Source of the DNA: Purpureocillium takamizusanense
Taxonomy: Eukaryota > Ascomycota > Sordariomycetes > Hypocreales > Ophiocordycipitaceae
Direction: 5' to 3'
Assembly: GCF_022605165.1 (NCBI RefSeq)
Contig: NC_063076.1
Span: forward strand, 62,001 to 126,000
Length of the DNA stretch: 64,000 nt
The translations under genes were made by a program, and so were the position numbers. How positions within the stretch are numbered: position 1 is the first letter of the stretch; every line of letters begins with the position of its first letter. Positions 1 through 16,457 of the stretch are shown here, in pieces. The notes beneath the pieces are model-generated. The model saw only the letters and a program-made list of their open reading frames with translations. It searched no databases and was not told where the DNA came from.

Positions 1-225
1 CGCGCCATCCGAGCTAATGAGTTGTGCAGAAACAGCAACATGGAGCAAGCTGAGTCTGGAGGGATTGCGACAAAATTGAGCGTTGGTGATGATATAACTG
101 GCAAAATGGGAGGGAGCCCTCAGCCACGAGCAGCCGCTATAGCTAGCTGGTCGCGGAACTCGTCGCGGGAGAGAACAAGACGGCCTTTCGCGTGCATATC
201 ATCATCTGTAGAAACCACCGAAACC

Positions 226-2494
226 ATGGCCTCGCTCGTGGAGCGCATCTCTCAAGATGCCGTCTCGCCTCCGCTCCCTCAGGCCGCGGGTTACGCAGTC
301 GTCCTCGGCGTCGGCGTGCTCATAGCGCTCATCATGATGGCCTTGACGCGCCTGCTCAAGACGACCGTCGGCGAGGACAACAAAACCACGGAGATGTTCA
401 TGACGGCGAACCGAAGCGTCGGCACGGGGCTCACGGCGTCGGCGGTGGTGTCGTCTTGGCTCTGGAGCACGGCCATGTTGGGAAGCACGCTCGTGGGCTA
501 CAACTTTGGCGTTGCTGGGCCCTTTTGGTTTGCGGCGGGGTGAGAGAGACTCTTTGTTTGCACGCGGATGTTTGCGATGAGGGTGGTGTTTATGCTAACT
601 CGAGCGAGCGAGCAGCTGCTCACCGATGATTGTCTTCTTCGCGGTCCTTGGCATCGCGTGCAAGATGAGGATCCCAGAGGCGCACACGTTGCTCGAGATT
701 GTCAGGATCCGGTACGGGAAGCTGGGGCACATTGTTTGGATCGTCCTTTGCCTCATCAACAACATCATTGCCATAGCCAACATGCTTCTCGGAGCCAGCT
801 CTGCAATATCCGCATTGTAGGTCTCAATGTTGGCCCCTGGCGTCATCGTGCAAACTCGCAAGCTCACCTTTGTGGAAGGACCGGCATGCACGTCATCGCA
901 GCGACGTTTCTCTTGCCCGTGGGCGTCGTGCTTTATACCTTTGTCGGCGGCATCAAGGCGACGTTCCTGACCGACTACGTCCACACGGTGTGCATCACCA
1001 TCATCATCTGCTTCTTCACCGTCAAAACCTTTGTGGTCCCCGAGATCGGGTCGCCGGTTGGCCTGTACGATGCGATCGAGAAGCTGGGGCGTACAAACCC
1101 CGTCGTCGGAAACCAAGACGGCTCGTATCTCACGATGACGAGCAAAAACGTTAGCAGCCAGACACCCACCTCCCATCGATCTCACACCGCGTCGTCTCGT
1201 TTCGTTGCGGAAGTACTGACACCGTTCGTGGCAGGCCATCCTGTTCGGCATCATCCACATATTGGCAAACTTTGGGCTGGTCATCATGGACACGGGGTTC
1301 TTCTCCAAGGCCTTCTCGGCCGCGCCCCATGCCGTTGTGCCCGGGTACATCGTCGGCGGCATCGCCTACTTTGCCATCCCATGGTGTCTGGGGACGTTGA
1401 TGAGCTTCTCCGCGCTGGCGCTACAGGACTCGGAGCGGTTCCCGACGTTTCCGAGACGAATGTCGCCCGTGGAGGTGTCCAACGGGCTCGTGCTCCCTTA
1501 CGCAGCGGTCGCGATCGCGGGACAGGGCGGCGCCATCGCCGTGCTCCTGATTGTCTTCATGGCAGTCACGAGCACAATCAGCGCTCAAGTGATTGCCGTT
1601 TCATCCATCCTCAGCTTTGACATATACCGGCAATACTTCAATCGGCAGGCGAGCGACCGGGATGCCATCCGATGGAGCCACATCGGCGTGGTGGCCTTTG
1701 GCATCTTCTCCGCCGCCTTTTCGACGGCGCTGTACTACGGCAGCGTGGATCTCGGATGGACACTGTACATGCTCGGGGTGTTGACGTGCCCGGGCATCTT
1801 CCCCACAATCTTCACGATCCTGTGGAAGAAGCAGTCCAAAGCGGCCGCCATCATCTCGCCGCTCCTGGGCATGGCCATTGGGATCGCGGTCTGGCTGGGC
1901 TCGGCGTCGGCTCTGTACGGCGAGGTGAGCGTGGCGTCGACGGGCCAGACCCTGCCTTGCGTGTACGGCACGGTCGCATCGGCGCTCAGCCCCGGCATTC
2001 TCTCCGTCCTCATCTCGCTCGCGAGGCCGGCAGACTACAGCTGGGCCGACTTCCGAAACGAGCGCCTGGCATTCGCTAGAAACCCCGCCAACGCGGACTC
2101 GGACGAGGAGCTGAAGACACATGAGGATATCGTGCAGCGGTACAAGGACGACAAGGTCAAGCTCAAGCGCTGGGGCAGAATCGCCGCTATATGGGCCGCG
2201 GCGACGTTTTTCGGGCACTGGGTCATATGGTGAGTAGCCAGCCAACCCCCGCTTTGATGTTTTCTCCATTGAAGAGAGAGAGATGTGCTTCGACGTTGAC
2301 AATGCCACGCGGACAGGCCGCTTCCAATGTACGCCGCGAAATACGTGTTTGGGCGTGGATTCTTCGTCGCATGGGTCAGCGTATCCATTGTCTGGGTGTG
2401 GGCAACGATGCTCGTCGTGAGCGTCTACCCAGTCTCTGATGGGTGGCGACAGATCCGACAAGTGTACCGTGGTTTGCGGCGCCTCCCGAGGTAG
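226..2494 (+). CDS. DUR3: DUR3-type urea active transporter (sodium:solute symporter family)
   Basis: Plasma-membrane proton-coupled urea (and probably polyamine) uptake carrier of the SSS family. Five exons join in frame: 226-539, 616-816, 879-1149, 1235-2229, 2317-2494, giving 652 residues. Every intron is GT-AG. The last junction (G|GTGAGT to ACAG|G) rebuilds a Trp codon and leads to a hydrophobic segment and a short basic tail. The protein is dominated by hydrophobic helices. Segments such as TGMHVIAATFLLPVGVVLY, GGIKATFLTDYVHT and AVTSTISAQVIAVSS match what is known of fungal DUR3 proteins. The start ATG at 226 opens directly into the family N-terminus; the frame is open further upstream but without a better ATG. 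The carrier would feed urea to urease or urea amidolyase, neither of which is in this window. In fungi DUR3 genes are usually under nitrogen control; I did not define GATA sites. Family call is firm; substrate is inferred from the family. Confidence 0.87.
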
Positions 2495-4167
2495 TAAACG
2501 AGCGCCGACCGCATCCGACAAGGGGGCCTCGCCGCGAGATCAACGAGTAGACAGGCCGTCGCGATGGGCACCGGGGACCTGAGTGGACTTCGGAACCCAA
2601 GAATCGGGAGTCGGGACGACAGCAAGGGCAGGTGGTGTTGGCTGGCCAGCGTTGGTTGTCTTTATCGCCGTCGTCGTCCATGTTGGCGAGATTGCTCGCA
2701 ACACCGGATGAAACGGAGTGGCGAGCCAACAAAGGGGAACAAGGGCCCCTTTGTCAGCGGCGAGGACATACCGCACATATACGAGAGGGAGGATGGTGGC
2801 GACTCCTTCTTCTTTTCTTGGGCTCTATCGCCGGTGCTTAGTCCTGCGACTCTGCGACGATGCCAAGCGCACCTGGAAGTGTTGCAATGAGAACTGCGTC
2901 GACGCGCATGTGCGTATGTATGTACGTAGCACAACAATTTAAACCAGGGCCCGAGTGCCAATGCGACGGAAGTAGCCTGTCGCTGACTATCGCTCGACGG
3001 TGTCTCCGTTCATCATCACAACCATCCACTACCACCCCGGTTTTGCCGTCGACGTCGGCGGACAAGCTCGCTTGTCGGAGTCGATTGATGAGTGCCGTCG
3101 ACCTACCTGCCTGTCGTAAGCCCAGACGGTGGATGGATGGATGGCTTGTGGGCGAACATGCCTCCTCAGCAAGGGCCGCTAGCAGATTCGTCTCAACTGC
3201 CTGCCCCGGTTGAGCAGGGGGTGGAGGGGGCAATAGTCTCCAAGATCGACGTGCCACTGGGCTACCGGCAGGGTCCTTGGCCCACCATCATGACTCGTCG
3301 TAGCGTTACAGAGACCGGCAGCTCTCATCTCAGGGGCGCAAGTAAGTTACCTACTGGGCGCCGCGACAGCGGACTTCTCCGGAGAGGCAGACTTCCGGGC
3401 GGTCTTCTGGCACAAGGGCCATGGGATCCCAAACACAGCGGCTTGATCCATTGTTCCGCCTTATCTCCCTTTTTTTCTCTCGCGTGGTTGCCCGTCAAGC
3501 CATTACTGATCAATCGGGGAGGATAATGGGGGAGGGGGCCTCCGTCCGCCACCTCGTGGGACGGCCAGGCGATGAGAGAGAAAAAACTCACACGCCATGC
3601 ATGGCCCCAACCATCATCGCCAACGCCCCCGATCAGCCTGCGCGGGGCTTGACGATTTCTTTAATAAAGGTGGTTCTAGGGCCACTCGCGTGCGTGCGGC
3701 TGCAGCCACTAACGGAATCTTGCCCCCCAGTCGGGGTTAGTTGGCAGTTCGGGGCTGTGGATGCCTGCGTGCGTGGTTACAACTTACCAGCGGCTTCCCA
3801 GGCCATAGTAATGAGAGGCGGACCTTGCAGCCAACCATGCCGCCGACCTGTCTGATGCGCCTTGTCCAACGATCGACCAGCCCAGCTGGCCTGGCCTCTG
3901 GCAATGGTCCACCCTTCCGGCAGGTACGTAGTTAGGGGCTCCAACGTATCCTGCACGTACGAGTTGTCGGTTCCCCTTGTTAGTAGCCGAACTGGGCTTT
4001 GCGTCATGCGAGGCACACGAGTTTGAGGGTGGGTTGTATTACTACCCCGAGGGTTCCCTTCCTTGCGGCGGCGAGCGACGCCTTGAGGGAACGTCTTGCA
4101 GCCAACCCTTCTGCATTCCTTCTCCTGGAAACCTGGACGACGAGCAGATCGTCCGCGCACGTCCAAC
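2495..4167. other. Intergenic region
   Basis: About 1.7 kb between the urea transporter and the rhodopsin-domain gene. Open frames here are short, mutually overlapping and without recognisable motifs. A pyrimidine-rich run with poly-T lies near 3465-3485. It should hold the 3' end of the transporter transcript and the promoter of the next gene. Nothing else is supported. Confidence 0.6.
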
Positions 4168-5854
4168 ATGTCGTCGAGCCTCGCGGCAGAGTCGTGGACG
4201 TGGTACGGGCTGACATGGCTCGTGGTCGCGATTCGAATGTAAGTCCCGTCATGTCCTTGATGCGGATCGTCCCGATTGAACCCACGCCCGCACTGTCGAA
4301 ATTGTCTGTGGGCGCGCGCGCTGACCATCAATGTCTGTGTGTTCTCCAGGGTGTCCCAGATCCTCCTGCGGGGATCGGTCAAGAAGCTGAAAGCAGATGA
4401 CGGGCTGATGATGTTCGCCATGGTGCGTACACTGAGACACTCCCCTCCCCTCCGGTCCGGTCCGAACAATGGAGCGCCACCAGGGCGACGAAAGACGGCG
4501 ACGACGACTAACGCCCCAGAGCAGGCTACCGACACCGTCCTGATTGTGTGCATGAACATCATATCCAACACGAACAGCAACCTCATCGACCCGAACCAGC
4601 CCGCGACGTTTACGCCCGAAGACATCAAGCAGCGAACGTTCGGCTCCAAGATGGTGCTGGTATCGGAGCAAATGCAAATCCTCACCATCTGGACCATCAA
4701 GGCATGCCTACTGCTGATGTATCATCGGCTGACGTGCGTGACACCCCCCTTCCCTCCCCGGCCGAGACACGCATCCGTGCACTTGGACAGCAGAGAGCGG
4801 CGCAATTAACAACAGGCGCGCGCAGGTTGAGCTTAAAGGGCAATCTCATCGTCAAGCTCGTCGCAGGCTACGTTGCTGTCGGCTTCGTCGTCATGGAGAT
4901 CCTTTACCTTGGCGTCTGGTGCAGACCCTTTAATCAATACTGGGCCGTTCCCCCCAACAGTTGTAAGTCGCAAACCCGTACTGGATGTTGGACGTGTGTG
5001 CCCCCTGATAAGTCCTTGACTGACGAGGCATGATCAGCGCAATGCTCCGCCGCCACCAACCATCTCATCACAAACGCGGTCCTCAACATCTCGTCCGACC
5101 TCATGATCATCATGATACCCATGCCCATCCTTCTGCAATCCCGAATATCCATAAAGAAGAAGATTATCCTCATCACCGTGTTCGCGCTCGGCGGCTTCAC
5201 GGTACGAGACCCCCCAGCTTTCCCGTGCACGCTTCAAGCGATGACATGCTCGCGATGTGGCTAACCGAGCCTTATATGTAGATCTTATCAGCCATCCTCA
5301 ACAAGTACTATAGCTTCAGCCAGCCGTACGGATCGGCCTGGACGTTCTGGTACATTCGCGAATCCTCGACGGCAATCATCGTCGCCAACCTACCCCTGAC
5401 GTGGACCCTCTTCCGGCGCATGTTCAACCTCCGCTCCTTCAACGGCGGCAGCGACTATTCCAAGACGCGCAGCGGGCACCCCACGTCCACGGTCCGTTCC
5501 CAGGGCCAGCAGCGACGCAACCCGGGCCGCAGCTACATCTCCGCCGGAGAGGGCCGCGACGGCATGCACGACCTCGACCTGTCGGAGAGCCAGGAGCAAA
5601 TCACCAAGGAGAGCAACGAGTACGGCATCTCCCTCAAGATCTACCAGCGCCGCGACGTGCAGGTCAGGTCGGAGCCCGCGGGCGGCACCACCAGCGGCAG
5701 CAAGTCTGATTCCAATGAATCGCTACCCGAAGGCCTGACGACCACCACGATCAAGGGCGGCGGCGGCCACCGTCAAAGCTCACGGGACGTGGAAACAGCG
5801 TCAGCGCGCTCTGCGGGCGGAGGGGTGCCCGTCAACGCGGCTCCCGGCGTATAA
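4168..5854 (+). CDS. Rhodopsin-domain (PTH11-like) seven-helix membrane protein
   Basis: Six exons join in frame: 4168-4238, 4350-4422, 4525-4733, 4826-4962, 5038-5201, 5282-5854, giving 408 residues. The early DDGLMMFAM segment, the RPFNQYWAV motif followed by a QCSAATNHLITNAVLNISSD stretch, and the later WYIRESSTAIIVANLP stretch are the recurring signature of the fungal rhodopsin-domain family, which includes PTH11-like receptors. No cysteine-rich CFEM domain precedes the helices, so this belongs to the CFEM-less class. The last exon carries a polar, basic, Ser/Gly-rich cytoplasmic tail of about 150 residues. Function is unknown; such proteins are thought to be GPCR-like sensors but ligands are mostly not established. 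A 120-bp stretch of the last exon (about 5336-5455) recurs as a broken copy at 27541-27660. Confidence 0.85.
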
Positions 5855-6490
5855 GAAAAGGAACAACATGGGCAGACTTACATACCCTGCCGCATGACAA
5901 GCATCAGTTGAGCGTTTGAACCAACATTGCATGGGCTTGCTCTTGGCGCAAGATGGCGTCCTCATGACTGTATACCCCTATAGTAATTGCAAGTTATTAG
6001 ACTGATTATCAGATTTGGCGCTTGCCGACGTGTAGAAGGGGCCATTGATCGATCGCTCGTAAGGCAGCGGCGTTTATGCGTGCTTGCATATTTCGTAACT
6101 GGCCATGTATAGCATCGTTGCATGTCTCGGTCCTCCCGTTCATTGCGCACAATGTCCAGCTCTTTGTCCGGCCGACAAACTGCGAGGGTGAATGAGCTGG
6201 AGAGGGTGCCGGCGCAGAGTCGAATCGGGGCGGTCGACCGCCAACATGAAAGCTCGCCAGCACGTCGCCCCAACAGGTCATGTTTGCCCGGGCGAGTTGC
6301 ATGCCGCCAGAAGACCCTGCAGCGTTATTCTTCCAATGGTATCGTCAGGCATTGACCACTAATATTAATTTGAAGAAAAAAAAACAATGCTCGATAAACT
6401 TGGGAGCTCGTGGCGTCGTCACCTCTTCGATACTCGGCGCGACAGGACTGGACGTAACTAACCCAAGCCCTGTCAAAGAACATTTGAAAC
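5855..6490. other. Intergenic region
   Basis: 636 bp spacer between the rhodopsin-domain gene and the 2EXR gene. A short A-rich run lies at 6374-6386. No gene-like frame was seen. Confidence 0.6.
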
Positions 6491-7342
6491 ATGGCCGCGT
6501 CGCCCTGCGACCGCTTTTTTGTCTTTTCCAAACTTCCGCTGGAAATCCGCCTGCTGATATGGCGTGCCGCGCTGCCCGATGTTGACGGGCCGGTCTTGCT
6601 GCCCTACAAAACGGGCTGTTTGCGGATACCACGCCCCTCGATCTCCGATGAGGGCTACGACGCAACCGCGGGAAACAGGTTGCACATGGACTTTTGTCAC
6701 AACCTGCTGGACAAGGCCCTGGTTACGACGCCTCTGGCTTCCGTCAATCGAGAGGCCCGCGGCGCGTCTCTATCCTGGATGCGTCGGGAGATCAAGGCCA
6801 CAGAAGTGCGCCTTGGCCGGGACAACAACAACCTCTGCAGCTCTTTCGCGAGACCCTTCGACCCAGGCCACGATGCGCTCTACGTTGGAACGGATAAGCT
6901 GCATGACTTTTGCGTTGAGCCGTACGACAGCCTCACCCAGCCAGATATCGCGGAGCTCCAGGTCAGCGTCAGTCCATGTCTGGTCCCCACGACCCTCGCA
7001 GTACCCGAGGCCGTTTTCCGCCGCGACGGGGTCGCCTTGTTCGAGATCCTCCAGTGGTATTCCGGGATAACGGTCATTCTCGTCGTCGTGGGCGCGCAGC
7101 CACAGTGGCAAGACGACTGCCTCACCAAGGTACAGCCGAGATGGGGGACCGAAGTTGTGCGCGGCTACGGCCTCTCCTGGAACCGCGCAACCATTTCCTT
7201 CGACGTGGTCGCCGTTGGGGATGTTGGTGACTTGGAAACGTACGGCTGGTTAATAGATGATGATTGCCAGGAGTCTGCAGTTGGGCTGGTAGGGGAGCTC
7301 AACGCCCTCGAGATCCGCGCTGTCCGTGCCGTCCGACGATGA
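6491..7342 (+). CDS. 2EXR-domain protein
   Basis: Intronless gene of 283 residues. Near the N-terminus, FFVFSKLPLEIRLLIWRAAL is the typical opening of the fungal 2EXR domain: an aromatic-rich lead, LPxEIR, then IW. The following region has the expected TTPLASVNREARGASL helix (the second, conserved NREAR element). 2EXR proteins are very numerous in filamentous fungi and resemble F-box proteins, but no biochemical role is established. The ATG sits in a good context (AAACATGG). The C-terminal half has no motif I can name. A second, more divergent member lies at 55108-56082. Confidence 0.8.
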   Translation: MAASPCDRFFVFSKLPLEIRLLIWRAALPDVDGPVLLPYKTGCLRIPRPSISDEGYDATAGNRLHMDFCHNLLDKALVTTPLASVNREARGASLSWMRREIKATEVRLGRDNNNLCSSFARPFDPGHDALYVGTDKLHDFCVEPYDSLTQPDIAELQVSVSPCLVPTTLAVPEAVFRRDGVALFEILQWYSGITVILVVVGAQPQWQDDCLTKVQPRWGTEVVRGYGLSWNRATISFDVVAVGDVGDLETYGWLIDDDCQESAVGLVGELNALEIRAVRAVRR

Positions 7343-8202
7343 CTGGACTGGGCCCACCGGCGGCTGGAAATGCGAACTCGCTCGCAAGAAGCTGGCTTAT
7401 TCGTTACTATCTTTAATGCGTAGTTGAACTCGCTTTACTATTGCGCGTGGCCATCTGCTCGCTTGACCGCTCATGAGGGGAAGGCCGTCGCCGACGCAGC
7501 ATCCCAGCCGCAGCTCGTTGGCAGCACGTTGGCCTTCGGGGCTGATCCGCGCCCCGCCGCTACCTACATGTCAACGGAGAAGTAGGCTATTAACCGGATA
7601 GTCCACGGGGACACAAGCTGCTACGAGACGGGCCCCTTGTCACGCTCAAAAGCTGGCAACATGTTTGCTCAGTGCCCGGTACTTTACGTGACCTCCAGCC
7701 ACGTGGTTTTAGTCGCAGGAGCTCACTTCAGCATGACAACGCATGCCATACAAACTATGAAGAAACAAGGCCGTGGTTGAAACGCGTCTCGCAGGTCCGG
7801 AACGGTTCCGATGGCTTTACACACTACCCCACACAGCGGCGCCCCTCTGAGGGTGGCCTCGGTACAGGGATAGAGTGACAGCTTGTCCGTACGAGCGGAC
7901 GAATCCATCAGCTTATTATTAGCGGCTTGAGATGATAATAAATGAACCGCATCGCCGGTTCAGTCGCTGCAAAGTACGAACTACACGGCGCATCCCGCGC
8001 ACGACGTCTTTCCCTATAGAGGCCAAAAGCGCTTTGCGACAACTCGCGCCTCAGGTAGGTTCAAGACTCAGTGCCACGACGCGCCCGCTCAACTGCCAGA
8101 AGCCAGAGCTGACGCGGTAGCAGTCTCACTCACAGTCGACAAAGACTGCACAGACTCAACAAGTCTCCCCGCAAGCCACGGTGCCATCCCTCGGGACTCA
8201 CC
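7343..8202. other. Intergenic region
   Basis: 860 bp with no supported gene. Open frames (for example 7672-7878) are short and lack motifs. The last 100 bp should include the promoter and leader of the YhhN-like gene. Confidence 0.6.
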
Positions 8203-8898
8203 ATGACGGCGACCGCCACGCTCAACAGCATAACGCTGGAGCGCATCGTCGCCGCAGACGCCGCGATCCTGGCAGTGTCGCTTAGCGCAGCCCTGTTCTA
8301 CGCCGCCGTGCTGCGCGCCACGCCGAGCCACACGCGCATGGTCTCCAAGGCCTCCTCAACAGCACTGCTCGCCGTCTTCGCCGCCGTGCGCAACAACGGC
8401 AACGGCAATGCGTGGCTCCTGGTCCCTGCGCTGGGCCTCGGCGCCCTGGGCGATGCGTTCCTCGCCTGGCCCGGGGAGGAGGCATTCCTGCGTGGGCTCG
8501 CAAGCTTCCTCGTCGCGCACCTATTCTACATTGCCCTGTTCATGCAGGCCGGCCATGGAACAGGACAGATCATGGCGGACGGATGGCGCAAGGGCGTGGC
8601 CACGTCCATGCTGGCCCTGGCACCCGTCATGAGCTTCATGCTCGTCCCGCGCGTGCCCCGGACCTTGCGCGCCCCCATTATTGTCTACTCGGCCGTCATA
8701 CTCGCCATGGTCTTGTCCGTACTGACCATTGACAACCCTCAAGTCGTTACGGGCGCCGTTCTGTTCGCCCTTTCCGACTCTATCCTGTCGACCGACGAGT
8801 TTCTGATGCCGCCAACTTCGCCCGTGCGACCGCTACTACAGCACAGCGTTTGGGTACTGTACTATTCAGGCCAGCTCTTGATCGCATCCGGCCTATAG
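8203..8898 (+). CDS. YhhN/TMEM86-like membrane protein (putative lysoplasmalogenase)
   Basis: Intronless, 231 residues, mostly hydrophobic with about eight predicted membrane spans. The order of motifs fits the YhhN family: a small polar break MVSKASSTA after the first spans, LGALGDAFLAWPG (the conserved GD x FL element), FLVAHLFYIALF (the conserved His after a span), LFALSDSIL and VWVLYYSGQLLIA at the end. In animals, TMEM86A/B hydrolyse the vinyl-ether bond of lysoplasmalogen. In fungi, which generally lack plasmalogens in aerobic Ascomycota, the substrate is not known, so the enzymatic name is only a family inference. The start in CTCACCATG is well placed. No paralogue is seen nearby. Confidence 0.82.
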   Translation: MTATATLNSITLERIVAADAAILAVSLSAALFYAAVLRATPSHTRMVSKASSTALLAVFAAVRNNGNGNAWLLVPALGLGALGDAFLAWPGEEAFLRGLASFLVAHLFYIALFMQAGHGTGQIMADGWRKGVATSMLALAPVMSFMLVPRVPRTLRAPIIVYSAVILAMVLSVLTIDNPQVVTGAVLFALSDSILSTDEFLMPPTSPVRPLLQHSVWVLYYSGQLLIASGL

Positions 8899-10463
8899 AC
8901 GCATGCCATGCACGATTGTGCAATATTCTGTCGGGCACGGTACAAGTAGTGTTGAAAGAATCACTGCTCTATGGCTTCTTGCCAGTCTTCCTTTGCCAAA
9001 ACCGAAGCAAAGTCCAAGGCGATGCGCCCGATCCGACCCAGAGGAGCATGGCGATGCGGCCATCATGATGTGAATCGCATGGTTGATGTATCCTATGAAC
9101 ATGAATTCGTGAATCGAACATGAACTTTAATTGATAATACTCGGAAGCTGGCACAGACAGCTCTCCACGTGCAGCATATTCCCCCGCTACGCCATGCTAC
9201 GTTTGACAACACAGCGGTCAAGTTCGGCCAATTTGCCGGTCCTAGTGCCGTTGCTGCCGATTTAGTCGACCGAGCATGCAGATCGCTTACCCAAATAGTC
9301 GCATCCAGTCAAGGCGGGCACGTGTCTTGCCCGCATGTGTCTGCGTTATCCCCAACTTCTGTAACGTACCCATCCAGATTCATGGTGCTGCCGATGCGGT
9401 TCCCGACACCAGACTAGGACGCGGAAAGTAACCAAACTCAGCCTTAGCCTCCAGGGCCGCCGTCACGTTTGCGTTTCATTATCGATCCCCCAAGGGAAGG
9501 GGAAAGGGGTCGGAGAAACTATTCCCACAAGACAGACGGGCAGAATCGCTCGCTCCCCATGCCGGCGTGGGGAAATGCGCCGTTGCCGACTGCCGATCGG
9601 TCGGGTTCTGCTCTGTACTGTCTGCTCTCACGAACGTCAACCAATGAGCAAATTGAACCTCCTCTGGCCAATTCTCTCAGGATCATGTGGGGGTCATCCG
9701 AGAACGCAGCCGGCAAGCACAGCCAGGCCAGGTTTCCAAACGGACCGATGCGTTCATCCCAAAGGCCTTCCGGCTACAGCTAGGCAGAGACCTAAACGAC
9801 GGGAGGCCCAAGTCCACCCCCCCATGTTCAACCATGAACCTGGGCCCAGAGCATTGAATCATAAAATGTTCACAAAACAAACAGCTCCTTGTTCACGGCT
9901 GATGGCCATAGTCGCGCAGGGTTTCTGCTCTCGCGACGGCAACCCCAGACCCCCCGCGAGACAAAACACCCACGTTGCTGACTTGCGAGCGACTACATGT
10001 AGATGGAGCAGCACATGCAACGTGGTCTGCAAAGGGGTGACATGACGGCGGGGGAACATGGGCTCCGGCGGCTTTCGAGTGCCGTGTGCTTGCCCACCTA
10101 GTGTTGTTGAGATTGCACCATGGTACCCGTTGCTAGCCTCGCGGATGTGGCCTCGATTGCTCGCTCCCACGAGTCCAACACTTCCGCCATGCAGCCCCGT
10201 CTCTAGTCAACCCAAGTCACCTTCCTATATTGGCCGTCTGGCTTCATATAGCTCCGTGGATAGGGGAACATGTGGTTTCTCTAGGGACATTGGAGACTAT
10301 TAAATAGAGAGCCATTGAAGTCGTCTTGACATGAAAGACCATCTCGACTCACAGCCAGAAGATCTGGTCATCTTCTCAACTCGTTGTCGCTGTATATAAA
10401 CTATCTTTTTCTTCGTAAATTTTTCACGATATAACAAGTTCAAGTTCTTGTCCAGTTGTTACG
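8899..10463. other. Intergenic region and chitinase promoter
   Basis: About 1.6 kb without a supported gene. The last 150 bp are AT-richer and hold a TATA box just before the chitinase start. Frames such as 9575-10045 are low-quality and motif-free. Confidence 0.6.
10393..10400 (+). promoter_or_regulatory. TATA box of the GH18 chitinase gene
   Basis: TATATAAA lies 64 bp before the ATG at 10464. The intervening leader is AT- and pyrimidine-rich, which would give a 5' untranslated region of roughly 35-40 bases. A consensus TATA box suggests an inducible, tightly controlled gene, which fits a secreted chitinase. Confidence 0.6.
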
Positions 10464-11516
10464 ATGTTGTTTCAATCCGCTCTCGTCGCCGCCAGCCTAC
10501 TGTGGTCTGTCACAGAGGCTCTTCCCAAGGACGATGCTCGCGCCGCTGGAACCGGTCGCTTAACCGTATACTGGGGCGCGGAAGACGACAGCACGACGCT
10601 TGACGATGTCTGCGGAGACACCTCCTACGGTATCGTGAACCTGGCCTTTTTGAACTACTTTTTCAGCGACGGCGGCTACCCCTCGATTGCCATCGGGAAT
10701 CTCGACGGCCCCTCGGACGCTCAGCGCAAAGCCGGCGCCACCGGCCTCAAGGACGGCTCCTCGCTGGTCCCAGCCATCAAGAAGTGCCAGGCCGCGGGCA
10801 AGCTCGTCATTCTGTCCATGGGCGGCGCCAACGACTACGCCGACGTGACGCTCAAGGACGACGCGCAGGGCGTGCAGATTGCAGACACGGTTTGGAACCT
10901 CTTCCTGGGCGGCACAAAGAGCAGCGAGCTTCGTCCGTTTGGAGGCGTCAAGCTGGACGGCGTGGACCTTGGTCAGTGTTCTTCCTCTTTCGTTCTTTCG
11001 CTGCCGATGCAAGTAATAGGTAAACAATCAGAGAGTGGTATTCGATGCTAACGATCGGCGCGCGCAGACAACGAATCGGGCAATCCCACCGGCTACCTGG
11101 CCATGGTCAAGCGGCTCCGATCCAACATGGCCTCCGACAGCAGCAAGAAGTACTACCTGACGGCGGCCCCCCAATGCCCATATCCAGACGCGTCGCAGCC
11201 TCTCGACGTCTGCCGGCAGCTCGACTACGTTTGGGTGCAGTTTTACAACAACGGCGAATGCAACATCGCACAGTCGGGGTTCAACAAGGCTGTCAGGAAC
11301 TGGAGCAAGGGCATCGGCAACGCGAAGCTCTTCATCGGCGCGTTGGCGAGCGGTGCCGACGGCGACGAGGGCTACGTCGACGCGAGCACGTTGGTCAAGT
11401 CTATTCAAGACGTCAAGAACATGAACCTGCCCAACTACGGCGGTGCCATGCTCTGGGAGGCGCAGCTGGCGGTTAGAAACGGCAACTATCAGAAGAAGAT
11501 TGCGGCGGCGGTGTGA
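10464..11516 (+). CDS. Secreted GH18 class III chitinase
   Basis: Endochitinase of glycoside hydrolase family 18, hydrolysing beta-1,4 GlcNAc links by substrate-assisted catalysis. Two exons, 10464-10971 and 11068-11516, give 318 residues. A signal peptide covers about residues 1-19 (MLFQSALVAASLLWSVTEA). The TIM-barrel opens with LTVYWGAE. The SxGG element is present as LSMGG. The catalytic motif D165-G-V-D168-L-D170-N-E172 is split by the intron, and E172 is the acid/base residue, so the enzyme looks active. Late barrel strands give YVWVQFYNN and GAMLWEAQ. The length is that of a bare catalytic domain: there is no carbohydrate-binding module or GPI signal. It may act in wall remodelling, mycoparasitism or insect/nematode cuticle attack; the sequence does not decide which. 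Confidence 0.9.

Positions 11517-16457
<4,941 letters not shown>

Noticed and set aside
1601..2521. 306-codon minus-strand ORF
   Set aside because: Antisense to the urea transporter exons 4-5, which splice cleanly and carry family motifs.
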